From Thamnaconus septentrionalis (lineage: Eukaryota; Chordata; Actinopteri; Tetraodontiformes; Monacanthidae): a stretch of 64,000 nt of DNA. The stretch is from assembly GCA_009823395.1 (NCBI GenBank), contig CM020510.1, positions 6,721,773-6,785,772 on the forward strand, written 5' to 3'. The notes below the pieces were generated by a model, which worked only from the letters and a program-made list of their open reading frames with translations, had not been told where the DNA came from and did not search any database. The position numbers and the translations under genes are program-made. Positions 23,822-36,859 of this stretch are shown piece after piece. How positions within the stretch are numbered: the stretch's first letter is position 1; each line of letters starts with the position of its first letter.

Positions 23822-25244
23822 AAGGAAGTTGTTTAACTCAGTTGAATTTGAAGGAACACTTTTTTACTACCTTTGTCCTAGTGTGTGTGGCTCTCTCTCT
23901 CCTCTCTCTCTGTCGTTTCTAACCAGGATTAAGTCTTTGTGTGTTTCCTGCGCTCTCACAGGTAGACGGCAAACTCTGAAAAACAAATCCATATAAGGGA
24001 AGAAAATAAACTAGTGGCTGCAGAAATAATAGTGGCAACAATGAAGGTGATCAGGTGCCAGCGAAGGGTTCGTCTGCCCTGTGTTTTCCACTCTGATGTT
24101 AACTTTGATTTTTATCTTCATGCGTGTTTCCACTCGTTAAAACAAGTCCAACTCAGAAAGAACGAAAGAAAGAAAGAAAGAAGGAAAGGGAAAAAAAAAA
24201 GGGAATTTGTACGTTGTGTTCTGTCATATTCCTGGAAGAGAGAGAGTGAAGCTCAGCCAGCTGCCGAGTTTTGTGCCGTATTACCGGAAACCGAGCTGGA
24301 CTCGATCTGCGCTGGGAAACTTTCGAGCACGTCGGCTTTTGTGGCTGCAGCCCAGGAAGTGATAACCTTTAGCAGCAGACTGCAGTGCCGTGATGTCAAG
24401 CGTGCCCTGAAACTCAGACAAGTAAACAGGCAGTGTTTGATTTGTTTTCTCATTCTTTTTTTTTATGAGAGAAACTGGATCCATTGAAGAAAAAAAAAAA
24501 AAAGAATCATGGAGCAGCTCATTCGAACCTGATGACTTTCAAAATAAAGTCAAGCCAAGTCTGTCACACTGTTCAAATAGTTCTATCATCCATTCACATA
24601 CATTCTGCTTCCTCTCTTTTAATCCTTCATTAACTTGTTGAACGAGCTCACATAAAGTGTGAAGAGCTAATTAGAAATGATCAAATGTATATTTTTAATC
24701 AAGCTACTTAAAGTACTTAAGATAGCGCTGCTTGCTGACACCCTCTGAAAAACCATAAAATCCTTTTGAATGCCTCCAGTTACACCTCTTCTTGTTTTTG
24801 GACCTTAACAGGCCTGGCGTTCAAACCAATACCGCTTTTTCATTTATTACAATGTAAATATAAATGCTACTCCAACTGCTACTACTACCACTATTATTAC
24901 AACTACATTGTGTACCTTTGTTTTATCGCCTCCTCCTTGATCTCAGAGATGGTGCACGTCATCCTACTACACGTTTGAGATCATAAACGAATAAAATTCA
25001 TGCATTTATCGTTTTAGCGTCCAAAAGGTCAACGCGTCTGAGAAAAGGTCGGCCCTGTTGGGGTAAATGTTTGCTAACTGGATGGTCGCCATCGTCCTCC
25101 ATGGTGGCAGGAAGCTCTTGTGAGTCCAGGCATGCAGATGGACAGATAGCGCCACCTATAATGATAGATAATGAACGGTTATGGGACATAGTAAACATAA
25201 ATATAGCAGGAGGCAGCTATTTGCTACAGAGCCACACCCTCACT

Positions 25245-25247
<3 letters not shown>

Positions 25248-25291
<44 letters not shown>

Positions 25292-25310
25292 TGTGTGTGA
25301 GTGTGTGTGC
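25248..25310 (+). repeat. (GT)n with GAGT interruptions
   Basis: About 60 bp of GT units with GA interruptions at its right end. Confidence 0.94.
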
Positions 25311-26223
25311 AAGCAGAGCCACTCAGTTTGTTTTGGTCTCATTTTAGTTCTTCTCCATATGTGTGTCTTTTATTTTCGTTTGAGTTGAGACTCCTGAAGG
25401 TGAAAATCATCTGGTGGACAAAGGAAGTGGACACAGGAAATGGGGTTGTGCCAAACATCAGCCTGGAAAATTCACATTTTGAGTCTGAGCAGCAAAAGAC
25501 AAAATCAAAAGACAATCAATTGTCGTCAACTTCCTTTTACCACTTCCTTCTATATTTTTATTGAGCAAAGAAAATGGTGAGTGATTTGTTTTTTCATAGA
25601 TGGAGGCAATAAATACATGTTAAATAGTTTTATTAAGTTGGGTGTACAGTGAGTAGTTCATATGTTTAGTTGTTTGTTTTTTAAAATCCACAAGAATGTT
25701 CATTATCAATAACAACATAATAACAATTAATAAAAATATGCTGTAATGGTCTTAGGTGTGTGGCAGAAAAAAATGATTTTAGGTAACCTGAGGTAACATG
25801 CAGATCCTGTGATCATAGGTAATTGTGTTGTCTGTGTAACGTGGGCGAAACAAAAAACTGCCACGAAAAGCAGCAGCAGCCTGAGCTCACTGTGCTAAAA
25901 TAGGCTGCCTACATCTCTTTTTCCTGTGCAACTTCCTGTACGGCTGCAGCAGCTTGATCCTGCTATTGGATGCATGCGACGTCTCTTTGCAACTGTTCCA
26001 TTTTTTTTTTTTTTTTTTTTTGTGAGTGTTGTGTGCAAATTAAAACTACTGTTCTTACAGAACAAAGAGGTAAAAGCACCTCAGCCCCACAGTTTGACAC
26101 TAAACAAAAATGCCTTTTCAAGATGATCAGTTCTGGTGCAGTGAGAAAAGTAATTAACACGTTAAGAAAATAAAAATAAAAGACAAAGGACTGGTAATTC
26201 TCACTTTTAACAATGACAAAAGC

Positions 26224-26345
26224 ATTTCAAGGTTCAGAATGTTTTACTTGTCATTCCAACACAGACTTGTGTACTTGAGACCTGGAGAAAAACAATGAGA
26301 CAAGAACAATAAACAGACATTACAAGAAAAGAATATTAAAAATCT
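26224..26345. mobile_element. Possible retrotransposon tail fragment
   Basis: TTTTACTTGTCATTCCAACACA and the following A-rich body with 'AACAATAAACAGACATTACAAG' resembles common fish repeat tails of the 'TTTATTGTCATT' kind. Weak, similarity by eye only. Confidence 0.25.
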
Positions 26346-26649
26346 TGGTGAAATAAACCAAAGAACACTGGAAACATCTCGACCTGTGTACACAATGTCT
26401 CATCTTCTTTTCCTGTGTGACTTCCTGTGTGTTTGCACCTGTTGATTCTTATTTTTGGAGGTGAACACTGTGTGCACGATCTTCTGACGCATTAGGAAAT
26501 TGTTCTCACATCAACAATATACTTTAAAAGTTGTGACACATTCGTTATGTGTATTTTCACCTTTGTTTCATCTTATTTTCTATATCCTGTGATCGACAAT
26601 AAGGTTGATCTGACAAACACAACCCAAACTCTGTAGAAAACAGAATTTC

Positions 26650-26760
26650 TATCCATTTGTTTACAGCCTCCTACTCTAATCTATGCATTGTTTGTACCAG
26701 CACGGCTGGGAGAGGCCTTGGAGGGGCATCTGAGCCCTTTGTGACATCACGAAGGACTGG
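26650..26760 (-). repeat. Dispersed repeat family A, copy 1 (reverse)
   Basis: On the minus strand: GATGTCACAAAGGGC, then GGCCTCTCCCAG, then GAGGCTGTAAACA, in the same order as the copy at 36296. No coding capacity. Confidence 0.5.
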
Positions 26761-27095
26761 TCTTCATGAACCTCTGGTAAACTGGCACGAACAAAAGAAG
26801 TAAAAGATGGACTGTCCTTGTTTCTGCTATTTCTGAGAAAACGTTGGTGAAGTGCAATTTGCATTGTGTGGAAGAAAATTCCCCAGACTGAACCGGCATC
26901 TGCTGACGTCTGACAATTTTTGGCAAACTCGAGGCTCATTCGCCATTAAACAGGCCACAAATCTAGACAAGAACGAAAACCAAGCTCAACAGATCTGTAG
27001 AAAACTACAGCCTCCAACTGAGAATGATGCTTCCTTTGCTTAGCTGTAACACTCTTTTTTTTATTTTTTACCTAATTCAAAAAAGGTGAACAAAT

Positions 27096-27163
27096 AAGAA
27101 TCCAAACCCCTGAAAGAGGTTTGGATTCTTGGATTCTACAGTAACTTATGAAGTTACTGTAGA
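27096..27163. repeat. Two adjacent perfect hairpins
   Basis: Hairpin 1: 13-bp arms 27096-27108 and 27118-27130 (AAGAATCCAAACC and its complement), 9-nt loop. Hairpin 2: 13-bp arms 27135-27147 and 27151-27163 (TCTACAGTAACTT and its complement), 3-nt ATG loop. Only four bases separate them. No element or gene explains the pair. Confidence 0.9.
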
Positions 27164-30100
27164 TACTGTCCAAACACCAGGTGTGTGCACAAGTTCACAT
27201 GCCGCCCTCGAAAAGTCTTAGAAGTCGTTTCACTTTGACATTCCACACTCATACATGTAGTGAGAATTTTAACCAGACTTTATCGTGACTCACTCGTTTC
27301 ACTCTGAATCGCGTGACATATTCACAACGGCCCGTAAACGGCACGTTTCACCACACGTGTGACTCCGCGCCCCAGCGCATCCTGTTCAGTAAATTTATTT
27401 TGCGGTGCTGCGGAAGGCTTCAACCGTCAAAATTCAATGATTTTTTTTTTTAACATTGTTGTCACCGCACAAACTGAATTTTTTTTTTTTAACCTTGCAG
27501 CTAAAAAAAGGAAAAAAAAAGAGAAAAGAAACACACCCTGAAAAACATCTGCTTCCCATTTGCTGAAGCGGAGCTCCTCGAGATGAAGCCCTGACGCCAC
27601 CGGCCTCCTGCCGTTTAGACTGGAATGCAATATTGAGAAAGCCTGGATGTTTCTAGTTATTTAGTGATTGGATTTCTACCTGACAGGAAAGAGGGGAAAC
27701 CCTTTTACCCACCGAGGAAAAATATCAGATGCTAAATTTTGAAATGTTGGAAGGAAATAAGCTGACTGAAACAACAAAACAAATCAAAACAAACAAGCAG
27801 GTTAGATTTCAGCTCTGATTCACGTTGGAACAGTTTGGCCTTGTTTGCTTCAGCCCAAGAGGGTGGGGAGGTGGCGATGGGGGGACGGGGGGGAGGGGGG
27901 GGGGCAATAAATGTCACCAACATCATCATGGCGGTGACATGATCATCATTACCTGACCCCTGCAGGAAGGAGGCCCGTCTCTTCTTTCCACCTCCTCTCT
28001 GAACACTTGCGTGTAAACTGTACGACAGTGGAGACGACGAACCCTAAACAGACGCTGACAGAAGATGTGGTTGGTTGTCATGGCAAGAAGAGAGACAGGC
28101 AGGGAGTGGAGACTCATCCGACCACAACCACACGCTCGCTAGCGGTCCGCAGAAAGGAACCGTGACACTAAAACCCAGTGGTCGAGATCTCTTTTTTGAG
28201 GGGGTGGAGGGTGAAGGGCCTGATGTTTCCTCCACTGACCTATTTTGATGGAAACACCAGTTAATGGACGGCAAGGTGTTGCGGGGGGTGGAGGGAACTG
28301 AATCTCTATCCTCTCTACCTCTACCCCCACGTCTGTTTTGAATCGTAGCCAGAATGTCCTTCATCATCATCATCATCATCGTGTTGTTTACAATGTGACT
28401 TGGATGACAAACAAACAGGCAACAAGTTACAAGGACAAATAAAAAGACACTGCTGAGCCCATGTTGGCAAGAGAGGAAGTGGCTTCATTGGCTGAAAGTA
28501 ACAAAATATATTGCACCCTGTGGACAGACAGCACAGTTCCACATGCTACCAGGTGTGTCCTCGCTGAGCCAGCTGGCCGAAGCTTCGTTTCCAGCCGCGG
28601 TCGTGTAGCTTTTGGTGCGAAGCTCAACGGTTGCCCTAAAGGTCGTAAATCAGCCGAGGGCAAATGTTTATCATGCGTGTATCGCCGTGGTCATGAGAAA
28701 TACATTGTGTCAATATTTGCTGCTGGAGGCCATGTTGTAGCACCGCGTTTCTGCAGTAGCAGCAGGAGTTTGTTTTACTCAAGACATCATAGAGTTTTGA
28801 GTGTAAGGGGAATTTGCACAGTGATGCTGCAGCTACCTGGAGCTAGCTTGCTAAATTTATTTATTTATTTATTTTTTTTAAAGTAACAGCAACACTTTGC
28901 AAAAGTGTGAAACCATAGGAACTTTTTCATTTTTGGCCCAGTATTTTGTCCCTGGGAGGCTTCTGGGGGGTCGAGAGTAGTCACATTCAAAAGCACAAAT
29001 ATCTGCCCAATCAGCTCCACCCGAGTCTTCCGTCGCCGAGCCACTGTAAAAACACGCTGCAGCTGCTTTTACAGGCCCATAGGGGGAAAAACCGCTAATG
29101 AACTGAACTGTTTCCCCGCTCATTTGTGTGGGGACGATCACAGTCGAGGGCGTGTGAAGCGTGATTTTGAGCAGCACAGTATGTACCAAGAGAGGCCTTT
29201 GATTTGCTTTGAATAGCATTGTTCCTCCACTCCCTCCTCCTCCGCCCGCCAGTCGCTGGAACCTTCCTCTGCTAAGTACTGAGGGGGCCTCACTTCCTTT
29301 TCTCAAAGCCTTTCCATTTCCTCTCTGTCTGAGGCGGAGCTCTGCTCAGAAAAAAAAAAGAAAAGGAAAAAAAAACATTTAGAATGGAGCAATACTATAA
29401 AAAAATATAAAAAAATCTTTTCTGTTGAGGAGCGTAACAAGTGCAATGATCACATGCAGAACGGGTTATGTTGGCACTCCACAATGTATTACCAGTGCCC
29501 AGAAACATCCATTACACCATGTAGGGGGAGAAATGTTTTATTGGTTAACTTTTAATTTTGGCCGCTCACATTCTTACCAACGCAAGAAAGTATTTCAAAA
29601 TGAGTCATTGCGGCCTGAGAGAAGGAGGATGCCAGACTGTTTAGCACAGGTAGGTCTCTATCTCTAAGTCATGGACTCATGAAACAAAGATGTTTGTGCC
29701 AATATTAAAGTGCAATGTCTTAGAATGTGTTTTTTTTTTTTAAAGGTCAATTCATGTCGCCTACACTGGCGGCCCTGCCATCAAATTTAGCAAAGCAAAA
29801 GAAGCCAGTGAGTGGAGGCCAGACGGTGTGATGTCAGTCGTGAGTAGGCGACGGAACAAAGATAATCTCTTAATGTGGCTATAACAAAAAAAAAAAAAAA
29901 AATCACACGGAAAATTACATAAAGTAAAACAGTGCAGAGGAGTGGGTTTCTGCAGAAGCGCAGAAACTTTTGACATTTTTGCCAGACAAAGATGTTTTTC
30001 GCCGTCTGTCTGCTGCTCCATGGGGTCATGTTGATTCACCCAACTTCCTCACCATCCTTTTTCCTTTCACAGGTGTTTAGTGTATTGAGAGCAACTTCTA

Positions 30101-30310
30101 TAATTCTGAATGATGGATATGAGAAAAGAAATGTAGAAAACAATATTCATGATCTTCTTTATATTTATCTTTTTCATTATTCTGAATAGATTTTTTTAAT
30201 CTTCTTCTTTTCAAATGTTCAAATATCAAATCCATAGTACCACCCATTGTAAATTTAACTCCACAAATAAGCATCAATTGCTCTTTGAGATTCTGCATGA
30301 ATGTATTTTA
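27164..30310. other. Non-coding stretch
   Basis: No exon recognised. Holds T-runs 27437-27450 and 27479-27490, the G-run at 27860-27904, (ATC)n at 28361-28380 and (TTTA)n at 28857-28873. The 141-codon frame at 28461-28886 has no recognisable domain and ends in repeat translation. Confidence 0.5.
27860..27904 (+). repeat. G-run with quadruplex potential
   Basis: GGGTGGGG, then GGGGGG, GGGGGGG and GGGGGGGGGG tracts separated by short loops on the plus strand. Confidence 0.75.
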
Positions 30311-30315
30311 CTGTG

Positions 30316-30329
30316 CTGCCCCCTGCTGG
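30316..30329 (-). promoter_or_regulatory. CTCF-like motif
   Basis: Minus strand reads CCAGCAGGGGGCAG, a full match to the core CCASYAGRKGGC. A possible insulator; occupancy unknown. No gene is nearby to interpret it. Confidence 0.4.
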
Positions 30330-30854
30330 CCCAAGTGCCTACAACAGCTTTTACAGTCTTTTTTAATGAAGAGCTGTGGTCGTGTTTCCTGGAAGACAGA
30401 TTGTACAGTGAGTCACACTCGCTGGATTAGTCATGTGCAGTAAACCCAGATTTTACAACCTTGTGGATTAGGCCAAACTCGGTGATCATTTGGAAACAAA
30501 AAACAAACCGTAAAGTTTAAGGACAAGAAGTACAAACTGCGGCTGGGCGGCAGAATAAGACATTAAAAGTCCTCTTTTTCAGTTCAGAGAAATTTTTCAA
30601 TAAATATTTTATAGCATAAAAAAAAAATTGTTTGAAAGATGCCTATAAAACTACAATTAAGTCTTCGGGCCTTTAAAAAAAAATGCATTTGATTCAAAAT
30701 GTTGTTTTCCACCAGCATTCTGTCAGGAACCGCCACAGAAAAGAGAAAACTCCTTCCTTGACGTCCCTCATGAGCTCCACTTTTGAGAAAATGCATGTTG
30801 AAACTGGAAATCAACCCTTGTTGGCATCACAGAGATGACTTAATGACAAGACCA

Positions 30855-30990
30855 ATACATCTCACAAGGTATTTTCAAAGCGTGTCTAAGGTCCAGCAAA
30901 GCATTTTTTTGTGGGAGGCTGTAAACAGAGAGCTAAATATGCTTTATTATGCCTCCCCAATAACAGTCTTCGATGAGAAATAAAAGTCTG
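30855..30990 (+). repeat. Dispersed repeat family A, copy 2
   Basis: CATTTTTTTGTGGGAGGCTG followed by TAAACAGAGAGCTAAATATGC, closely like 60608-60650 and 36496-36538, then an A/T-rich end near GTGGGACCTTTAAT. Confidence 0.5.
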
Positions 30991-30999
30991 AAAGTGGGA

Positions 31000-33110
31000 C
31001 CTTTAATATATTTAATATATCTAAAATACAACTCTTATATCTTGTTGTGTGCATGTGTTTTGCTCGTTCAGAACAAAAGAGGTGCTCTGCAACTGGAAGG
31101 TGTATTTAAATGGTTCTGCTAAACCTCATAAGCGCCTTGCTGTATACTTTCGGCGTAAGAAGCCCTTCTGACGCAGGGCTTCGCTGACTGGAAGTGACGA
31201 GCGCAGCTCAACTTCTGAGTTTAAAGCGAGAGGAATGTTTGTCCTTCAGGACACAACACCCAACATGGACAGTCCTCCTTGTCCTTTCGTAACTGTGTTG
31301 CAACCAGGTAAATTAGTCACAGTTATGTGACGCGGCGCCAGCTAATGATCGGACTATGCTCATGGCCTGATTTTGTGCACATCTCCATGCTCACGTCCGC
31401 CTTGTTTGGATTTCTTCCAGACTTATGTCGAGAGACATGTTGAGGAAGACCATTTTAGAAACTTTATGGAAATGACAAAACTTGTAACAATGAGTAAACT
31501 TGCTTTTCGTGCTTTGGATGGAAACATATATGCAGAATAAACTACAGAGCACATTCAGGTGCTGTGAATGATGAGTTGCATTGTACAAAAAAAAAAATAA
31601 ATTAAAAATGATTTATGGGGTAGGCCAGGACAGACACACAAAAAAACCTCAACAGATTAGTCAAACCTAATATGAGAACGGAAATGGCCCACGATGCCAG
31701 TGTCGTCAGAGGCGAGTAACAAAGTTTATGAAACTGCGGAGGCTCCAGCGAGTTTTAACTTGAGGAGTGGAAGTACTTCAGTTTCCTCAGAGACAGAAAG
31801 GACAGTGGAGAAAAACCACTGACAATAATCTGCTCTTATTCTCCCTTCCACACTAAAGGTGGGACAAAACTATCCCACTTGGCATTTGTCGCTGGTTCTA
31901 TTTAAATAGCAGAAGGTTTGGCTTCTCTGGGTTGGTTTTGCCCTAATCACTGTTATTCAAAAGCTGAGGTTATTTTGGAGCAAGAAAGCACACACAAAAA
32001 AACCCAAGACAGTGCTCGAAATGACCCAACCAGACCGACGGCAGCGGCAAGAGTTTGCGTTCTGTTGTGGCCCGCGGCTGTTTCCCATCTAATGAATAGA
32101 GCAAACACAGGTGCTAGCCATGATGCCAATTAGCTACTGATTACCTCCAGGTGAGTCAGAGTCAGAGGGCCCTGCTGCTGCCTGATCATGTGGCCTCTCC
32201 AACCTAATTAGAACACAACCACCTTCACCTGCCAAGCACATGTCGGCTCAGTCAGTGGCTGCAACGGGGAAAAAAAAAATGTCTTCGCTGCTTTGCTTTG
32301 CCGACAAAGACGTGCTTCCCTGAATCACCACGGCAGCACAAACACGTCCTGTCTGCAGCTGAAATTACTCAGGGGCCTTTTTGCAGGTGTTTCAACGAGC
32401 GCACGTCTCCCGCGGATGCCTCTCCGTCTCAGCCGGGTGTCTCCTCCAGGATTTAAACACACGGTTGGTTGCTGTGTTGGACGCTCAAGCACCCCCCACC
32501 CCCGACCCCGACCCCGACCCCTTCCTGCAGGCAAACACACAAACACACTCACGGCGACGCGCCGAGCCATGAATCAGCCGAGGGAAGCGAACTTTACGTA
32601 ACGCCCTCAGCGCGCCGTCGCGTCCCAGGCCGTTACTCAATTCCACAAGTGTCCTCCGTAAACGTCCAGGAGCCTCTCTGGGCGAGTGCGAGCACGTAGG
32701 TGGAGGAGAGATAGGGGAGGAAAACCAATGGGGTCAGAGGTGGGCAGCTGCTTCACCGACTTGACAAGTGACCCAAAAGTTTTAGAGAGTTTTAACTTCT
32801 GAAAAATATTTTTGTTGTTGTTGATTAAGTAGTAGTAGTTGATTAAGTATAAAAAAAAAAGCAGGATTTCACCGTCGGTAGGAAGGAGGGAGTGAAACTA
32901 TAAATGGCTGTCGATTTGTGTGGATTGTACAGAAGCGACAATTTTATGTCTTCTCTTGATTAACGAAAAATAAGAAAACTCACTTTGTGTAAACAGTAAC
33001 AACAATAAAGAAAACAACTCACCACAAATCCTATAAAATTAACACTCACATATTGTTTTAATTAATGGAGTCATTAATATATTAAATTAAATATTGATGT
33101 TACTCAAAGG
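31000..33110. other. Non-coding stretch
   Basis: No exon recognised. Includes an A-run near 31587-31600, a short (CCCCGA)n patch at 32501-32520 and AT-rich sequence 33040-33100. Confidence 0.5.
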
Positions 33111-33111
33111 C

Positions 33112-33180
33112 CCACTGTGTAAGATTGAGTGCCACCTAGTGGTGCAAATAATTTTTTTTTTGTTCACATGTCCTATATAG
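33112..33180. repeat. 'GTGTAAGATT...CACCTAGTGG' repeat fragment with CTCF-like core
   Basis: CTGTGTAAGATTGAGTGCCA followed by CCTAGTGGTG resembles a dispersed teleost sequence that ends in a CCTAGTGG box. On the minus strand 33142-33129 reads CCACTAGGTGGCAC, a full CTCF-core match. Family not named. Confidence 0.4.
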
Positions 33181-35009
33181 CATTTTGCCTTCAGGTCATG
33201 TCAGGTCACATTGGTTGTACATTGAGATACATAACATAGTTTTATAATCAGTTGTGCATATTTGTCATTTAAATACAAATACTCATAATTTGCCAGTTGT
33301 TTTTTTGCCCAGTAAAATGATTTATTGTCTTATGTTATTTATTTTATTTTTAGCTGTAGCTTTCATTCGGTTTGGTAACATATTGCGTATAAAGTTAAAC
33401 TCTGAGCGATGAGCACGGCTATCACGCTCTGATGTGTTCAGGTGCGTCGGCTCTCTGATCTTTCCTCCGCGTTCTTGACGGGAGGAGGCAACACTTGCTC
33501 TGGCTTTGAACTGTGAGGAATATTTACCGCGTAGCTTGGAAGTCTCTCTGTCTCAGACGCATGCAGCCACGGTTCAGTGAGCAACTTCGTTTAACAAAAG
33601 AAGAAATCTCAGGGGGATTTGGACTGACAATGAATGCAGCTCCGCCGCTGCTGCTACCTGAATCATAAATAAATTGCTGCAGCGAAAGAAAAGAGGCACT
33701 TCAGCAAGAAAGTGTCAGGTAGGAAGTGAGCGCAGTCAGCTCTGAGGAGGTCAGCTGGTCAATAAGCCGCTTAACCTCGCGCTAGATGGTGTCAAATAAA
33801 GTGGTTGCACATCAGAAGCACGTATGCTTGCGCCGACAACAGAGAGCTGACTGAATATTTCAGGCTGAAGTGGAATCTTTGCTCCGTTCAAATGAATTTG
33901 GGAAAAATAAACATTTAATTTATCACAAGCTTAATTAGTTGTCCTTACAACACTGCTGACTAACAGCTGCAGCATCAAAAAGCTCCGCCTAGTGGCTCAC
34001 ATAGGTAGTGACGCTTTCAAATGGTCCCCAGGCACTGCAGCTGCACGTCATGTGTTGGTGAAATAAGTCAAACAGCAGAAAACCGCAGAAGGAAAGAGAC
34101 AGACTATGAAATATGGATATGTATATTTGTTGTCTTTTGATGAAACCAGCATCTTAAATGCCTCCTCACAGCTGATGCCTTGCTGAAATGACACGCAGAT
34201 GTTTGATGTTCATATATAAAATGTTCAAACCATCAAAACTCTTCACAGTGGCAACAACAGAATAACAGGAAGATTAAACAATGGCAGTTTGAAGTTTTTG
34301 GGTTCATACAATGTGGGACAGTTATTTTAATATGGTTTTTGCAGCGTTGTTGTTTTTTTTCTTTCCGTATAACAAGACTTGGTACTGATAGACACCTACA
34401 GAAAAACTCTTCAGCCATTGAGCTGTTCTGCACAACCATCTCATGTGGTTGTGAAATCATCCCAAAAAAAAGACCTCGTGTTGCTTTTTCCACAGAGTGA
34501 TTTTGGCATTCTGAGGAAAAACATTTATGGCCAGTCGTCATTCTGGAGAAAAAAAGTATTTTTCTCATCATGTGATTCTTCCACCCGCTGTTTGGGGACC
34601 TTAATGTTGTTATTCCTAATGTTGTATGAAGAACATCAAGCAGCCACCAAACCAGGACGTGACCCAGTGCAGAGGAACTCCAGCAGGCCGTGTTGCCAGT
34701 CAGGAAGCTGCAGAGGCGGTTTGTTTACATCTCCATCTTCTCACCCAGCTGAAGCCACGCTGTCATCCAGCCTCCTCCAGGGCTCCTTACTCACCCGTGC
34801 CGGCATGTGTGGGAGGCCCGCGGGATGGCCGGACATAAATGTACTTCCTTTTCAATTGAAAAAAAAAAAAAAAAAAAGCCTGTCCAGTGGCCATGACAAC
34901 GACTCTGATGCAAAACGCTGAGGTCCTTTCACAACGTCAGAAGTTTTGAGCTGAGCGTTGCACTCCTCTGGTGCTGCGTCAATTTTTTTATGTGCTGTCC
35001 CACAGGAGA

Positions 35010-35031
35010 AAATTGTTAACGTTAACAATTT
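35010..35031. repeat. Perfect 22-bp palindrome
   Basis: Half-site AAATTGTTAAC followed directly by GTTAACAATTT, with two HpaI-like GTTAAC cores. No spacer. Confidence 0.9.
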
Positions 35032-35631
35032 GGACCTCTCAGGTCATATGGTCGACTCATAAAAAAAGCGAAAAAAGAAGAACATTTGAAAAATTTTTGC
35101 TTTAAGTGTAAAAGCCTTTACCATTTGATCGACCTTCCGTATTTCCCCCATTTTCTTATCTTGGAGCAGTCAGTCATGATGTATTATCCCCAAATTCCAC
35201 AGATTTTCCAGAAAAGGATATTGAGCCCTCTGTTAGCAGCCTCCTGCACAAGAAAAGGGAATGTCACTAATTAGTAGCAGGGGTGTTTTTTTTTACTACA
35301 ATGCTGTTACACCTCAATAGAGCATGCAATGTTTCTTCTTTGATCCATCCATCCAACTATCATCCAACCATTATCCATCATCATCCAGCGATTATCACAT
35401 CCATCCATCCATCCAAAATTCATGCCTCATCCACAGTGGGAGCTGGTCTGGTTTTTTTTTTTCCTCTCCCCTGCTGCAATCTTCAGCGTCATCAGCCAGA
35501 AATCTGTGAGCGCTGATCCAGAAAAACACAGCAGAGTTGTCATTGTGTTGTTTTTAATTCTACTCCCACATATAAGTAAATCCTGCCTCATGCCCTTAAT
35601 CTGTGCCTTTGCCGATTGTGTGTGTGCGTGT

Positions 35632-35660
35632 GCGGTGCGGGTGCGGGTGCGGGTGCGGTG
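35632..35660 (+). repeat. (GGGTGC)n hexanucleotide repeat
   Basis: About four GTGCGG/GGGTGC units inside a longer GT-rich stretch. Confidence 0.85.
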
Positions 35661-36295
35661 TGTGTTTGTGTGAGTAGGTAGCACATCTGAGGGGGAGTCT
35701 GTGCGCGCGTGTGTTTCACGCAGCACCTTCTGTGCTCAACCCCGTCTGGGCTGCTCTGCGTGCTGGTGACGATGCGTGCGTGGGCTGCCGTGTCCATGGG
35801 TGTATCTCCAGCGAGTCTCTATTTCGGGGTCTCACGTTGACAAAGCAGTAGGCTGCAGAAACAGCGTGCTGCCGGCTTGCCTGAGCTGGGTTTTGTGTGT
35901 GTGTGTTTGTGCGTGTGTGTGCATTATTGTGGATGCAGTGTGGGCGGCGAGGAGGAGACGGCGCTGGGAAATACATGTGCAATGTCCCAACTTTAAGGCA
36001 TCAAGGCGAGAACGAGTTGTTTCACGGCTGAAAACGCTGCTTTTTATTTTATTTTTATTTTTTTTTGCTCTCTGACTAAAAATAGACTCTTCAGAGCTTT
36101 TGCAGTGACGCAGTGACTCTCAGCAGTGACTCTTATTTTAAATGTGGGATTTAGCTATTTGATTTACCCCCATGATTTTGCAGTACTTTCACTAACGAAG
36201 ACGGGTCTCCACAGATGAGAAAAGTTCATCCTTTACTTCTTTTGCTTATTCCACGATTCATTGCGTGTGTGCTACGGCACGCAGCGCTGGTAATC

Positions 36296-36545
36296 AGCCC
36301 TTTGTGATGTCACAGGAGGGACTGATACTTCAGTCATGCCTCTCCCAGGTGTTGGCTCTGCCTGTGTGATGTCACAAAGGGCACTGGTACATCTCAGGGG
36401 TTTGTGACCGCAACCCCCAGCCAGGTGTTGGCTCTGCCGCGTGACCTTGTGTTTCATTCCTTTTTTAAACAAACCTTTAGTTTAAGCAACCAGATTTTTT
36501 TTGTAGAGGGCTGTAAACATGGGGCCAAGTATGCCTTCCGTTTAC
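36296..36545 (+). repeat. Dispersed repeat family A, copy 3 (longest)
   Basis: Contains GCCCTTTGTGATGTCACA (36297-36314) and TGTGATGTCACAAAGGGC (36365-36382), an imperfect inverted pair with two mismatches. AACCCCCAGCCAGGTGTTGG and TTTTTGTAGAGGGCTGTAAACA follow. Inverted arms around a short core suggest a non-autonomous element. Confidence 0.55.
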
Positions 36546-36859
36546 CTGGAAATCAATTGGTTTTTGAATCATCAACTGCGTAAGGCCGCTCCAGAAATGC
36601 AGAGCTTCTGACAACATACTGGATGTTGCCACAGTTAACCCTAGAAGTTTTGCAGTTGAGAGGGATAAGTCTGGTGCCTCTGCAGGTAAAACTCACTCAA
36701 ATCTCAGAGTCAAAGAAGGATTATTTCTGACAGGAAATCCGTCTTTTGCCTTTATTGTCAGAAAGCCTCATGTTTTACAAAAATAAGAACAACGCATTAG
36801 CGCATTAGTTAGCACTTCGTGACACATCCTCCTTTGTACAATCTCATTTATTCAGCCGC

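Larger units (their letters stand above)
22401..26200. other. Non-coding stretch
   Basis: No exon recognised. Holds (GAAA)n near 24164-24185, A-run 24490-24503, (GT)n 25248-25310 and a T-run 25999-26021. Confidence 0.5.
33181..36295. other. Non-coding stretch
   Basis: No exon recognised. Holds an A-run 34859-34877, the 22-bp palindrome at 35010, ATCC-type repeats 35343-35415, (GGGTGC)n at 35632-35660 and GT-rich 35893-35922. Confidence 0.5.

Noticed and set aside
24505..24525. Possible tRNA B-box (GGTTCGAAT on the minus strand)
   Set aside because: The rest of the B-box, the A-box and the cloverleaf are absent.
28461..28886. 141-codon plus-strand frame
   Set aside because: No domain; includes a fragment that looks like a dispersed fish repeat and ends in TTTA repeat translation.
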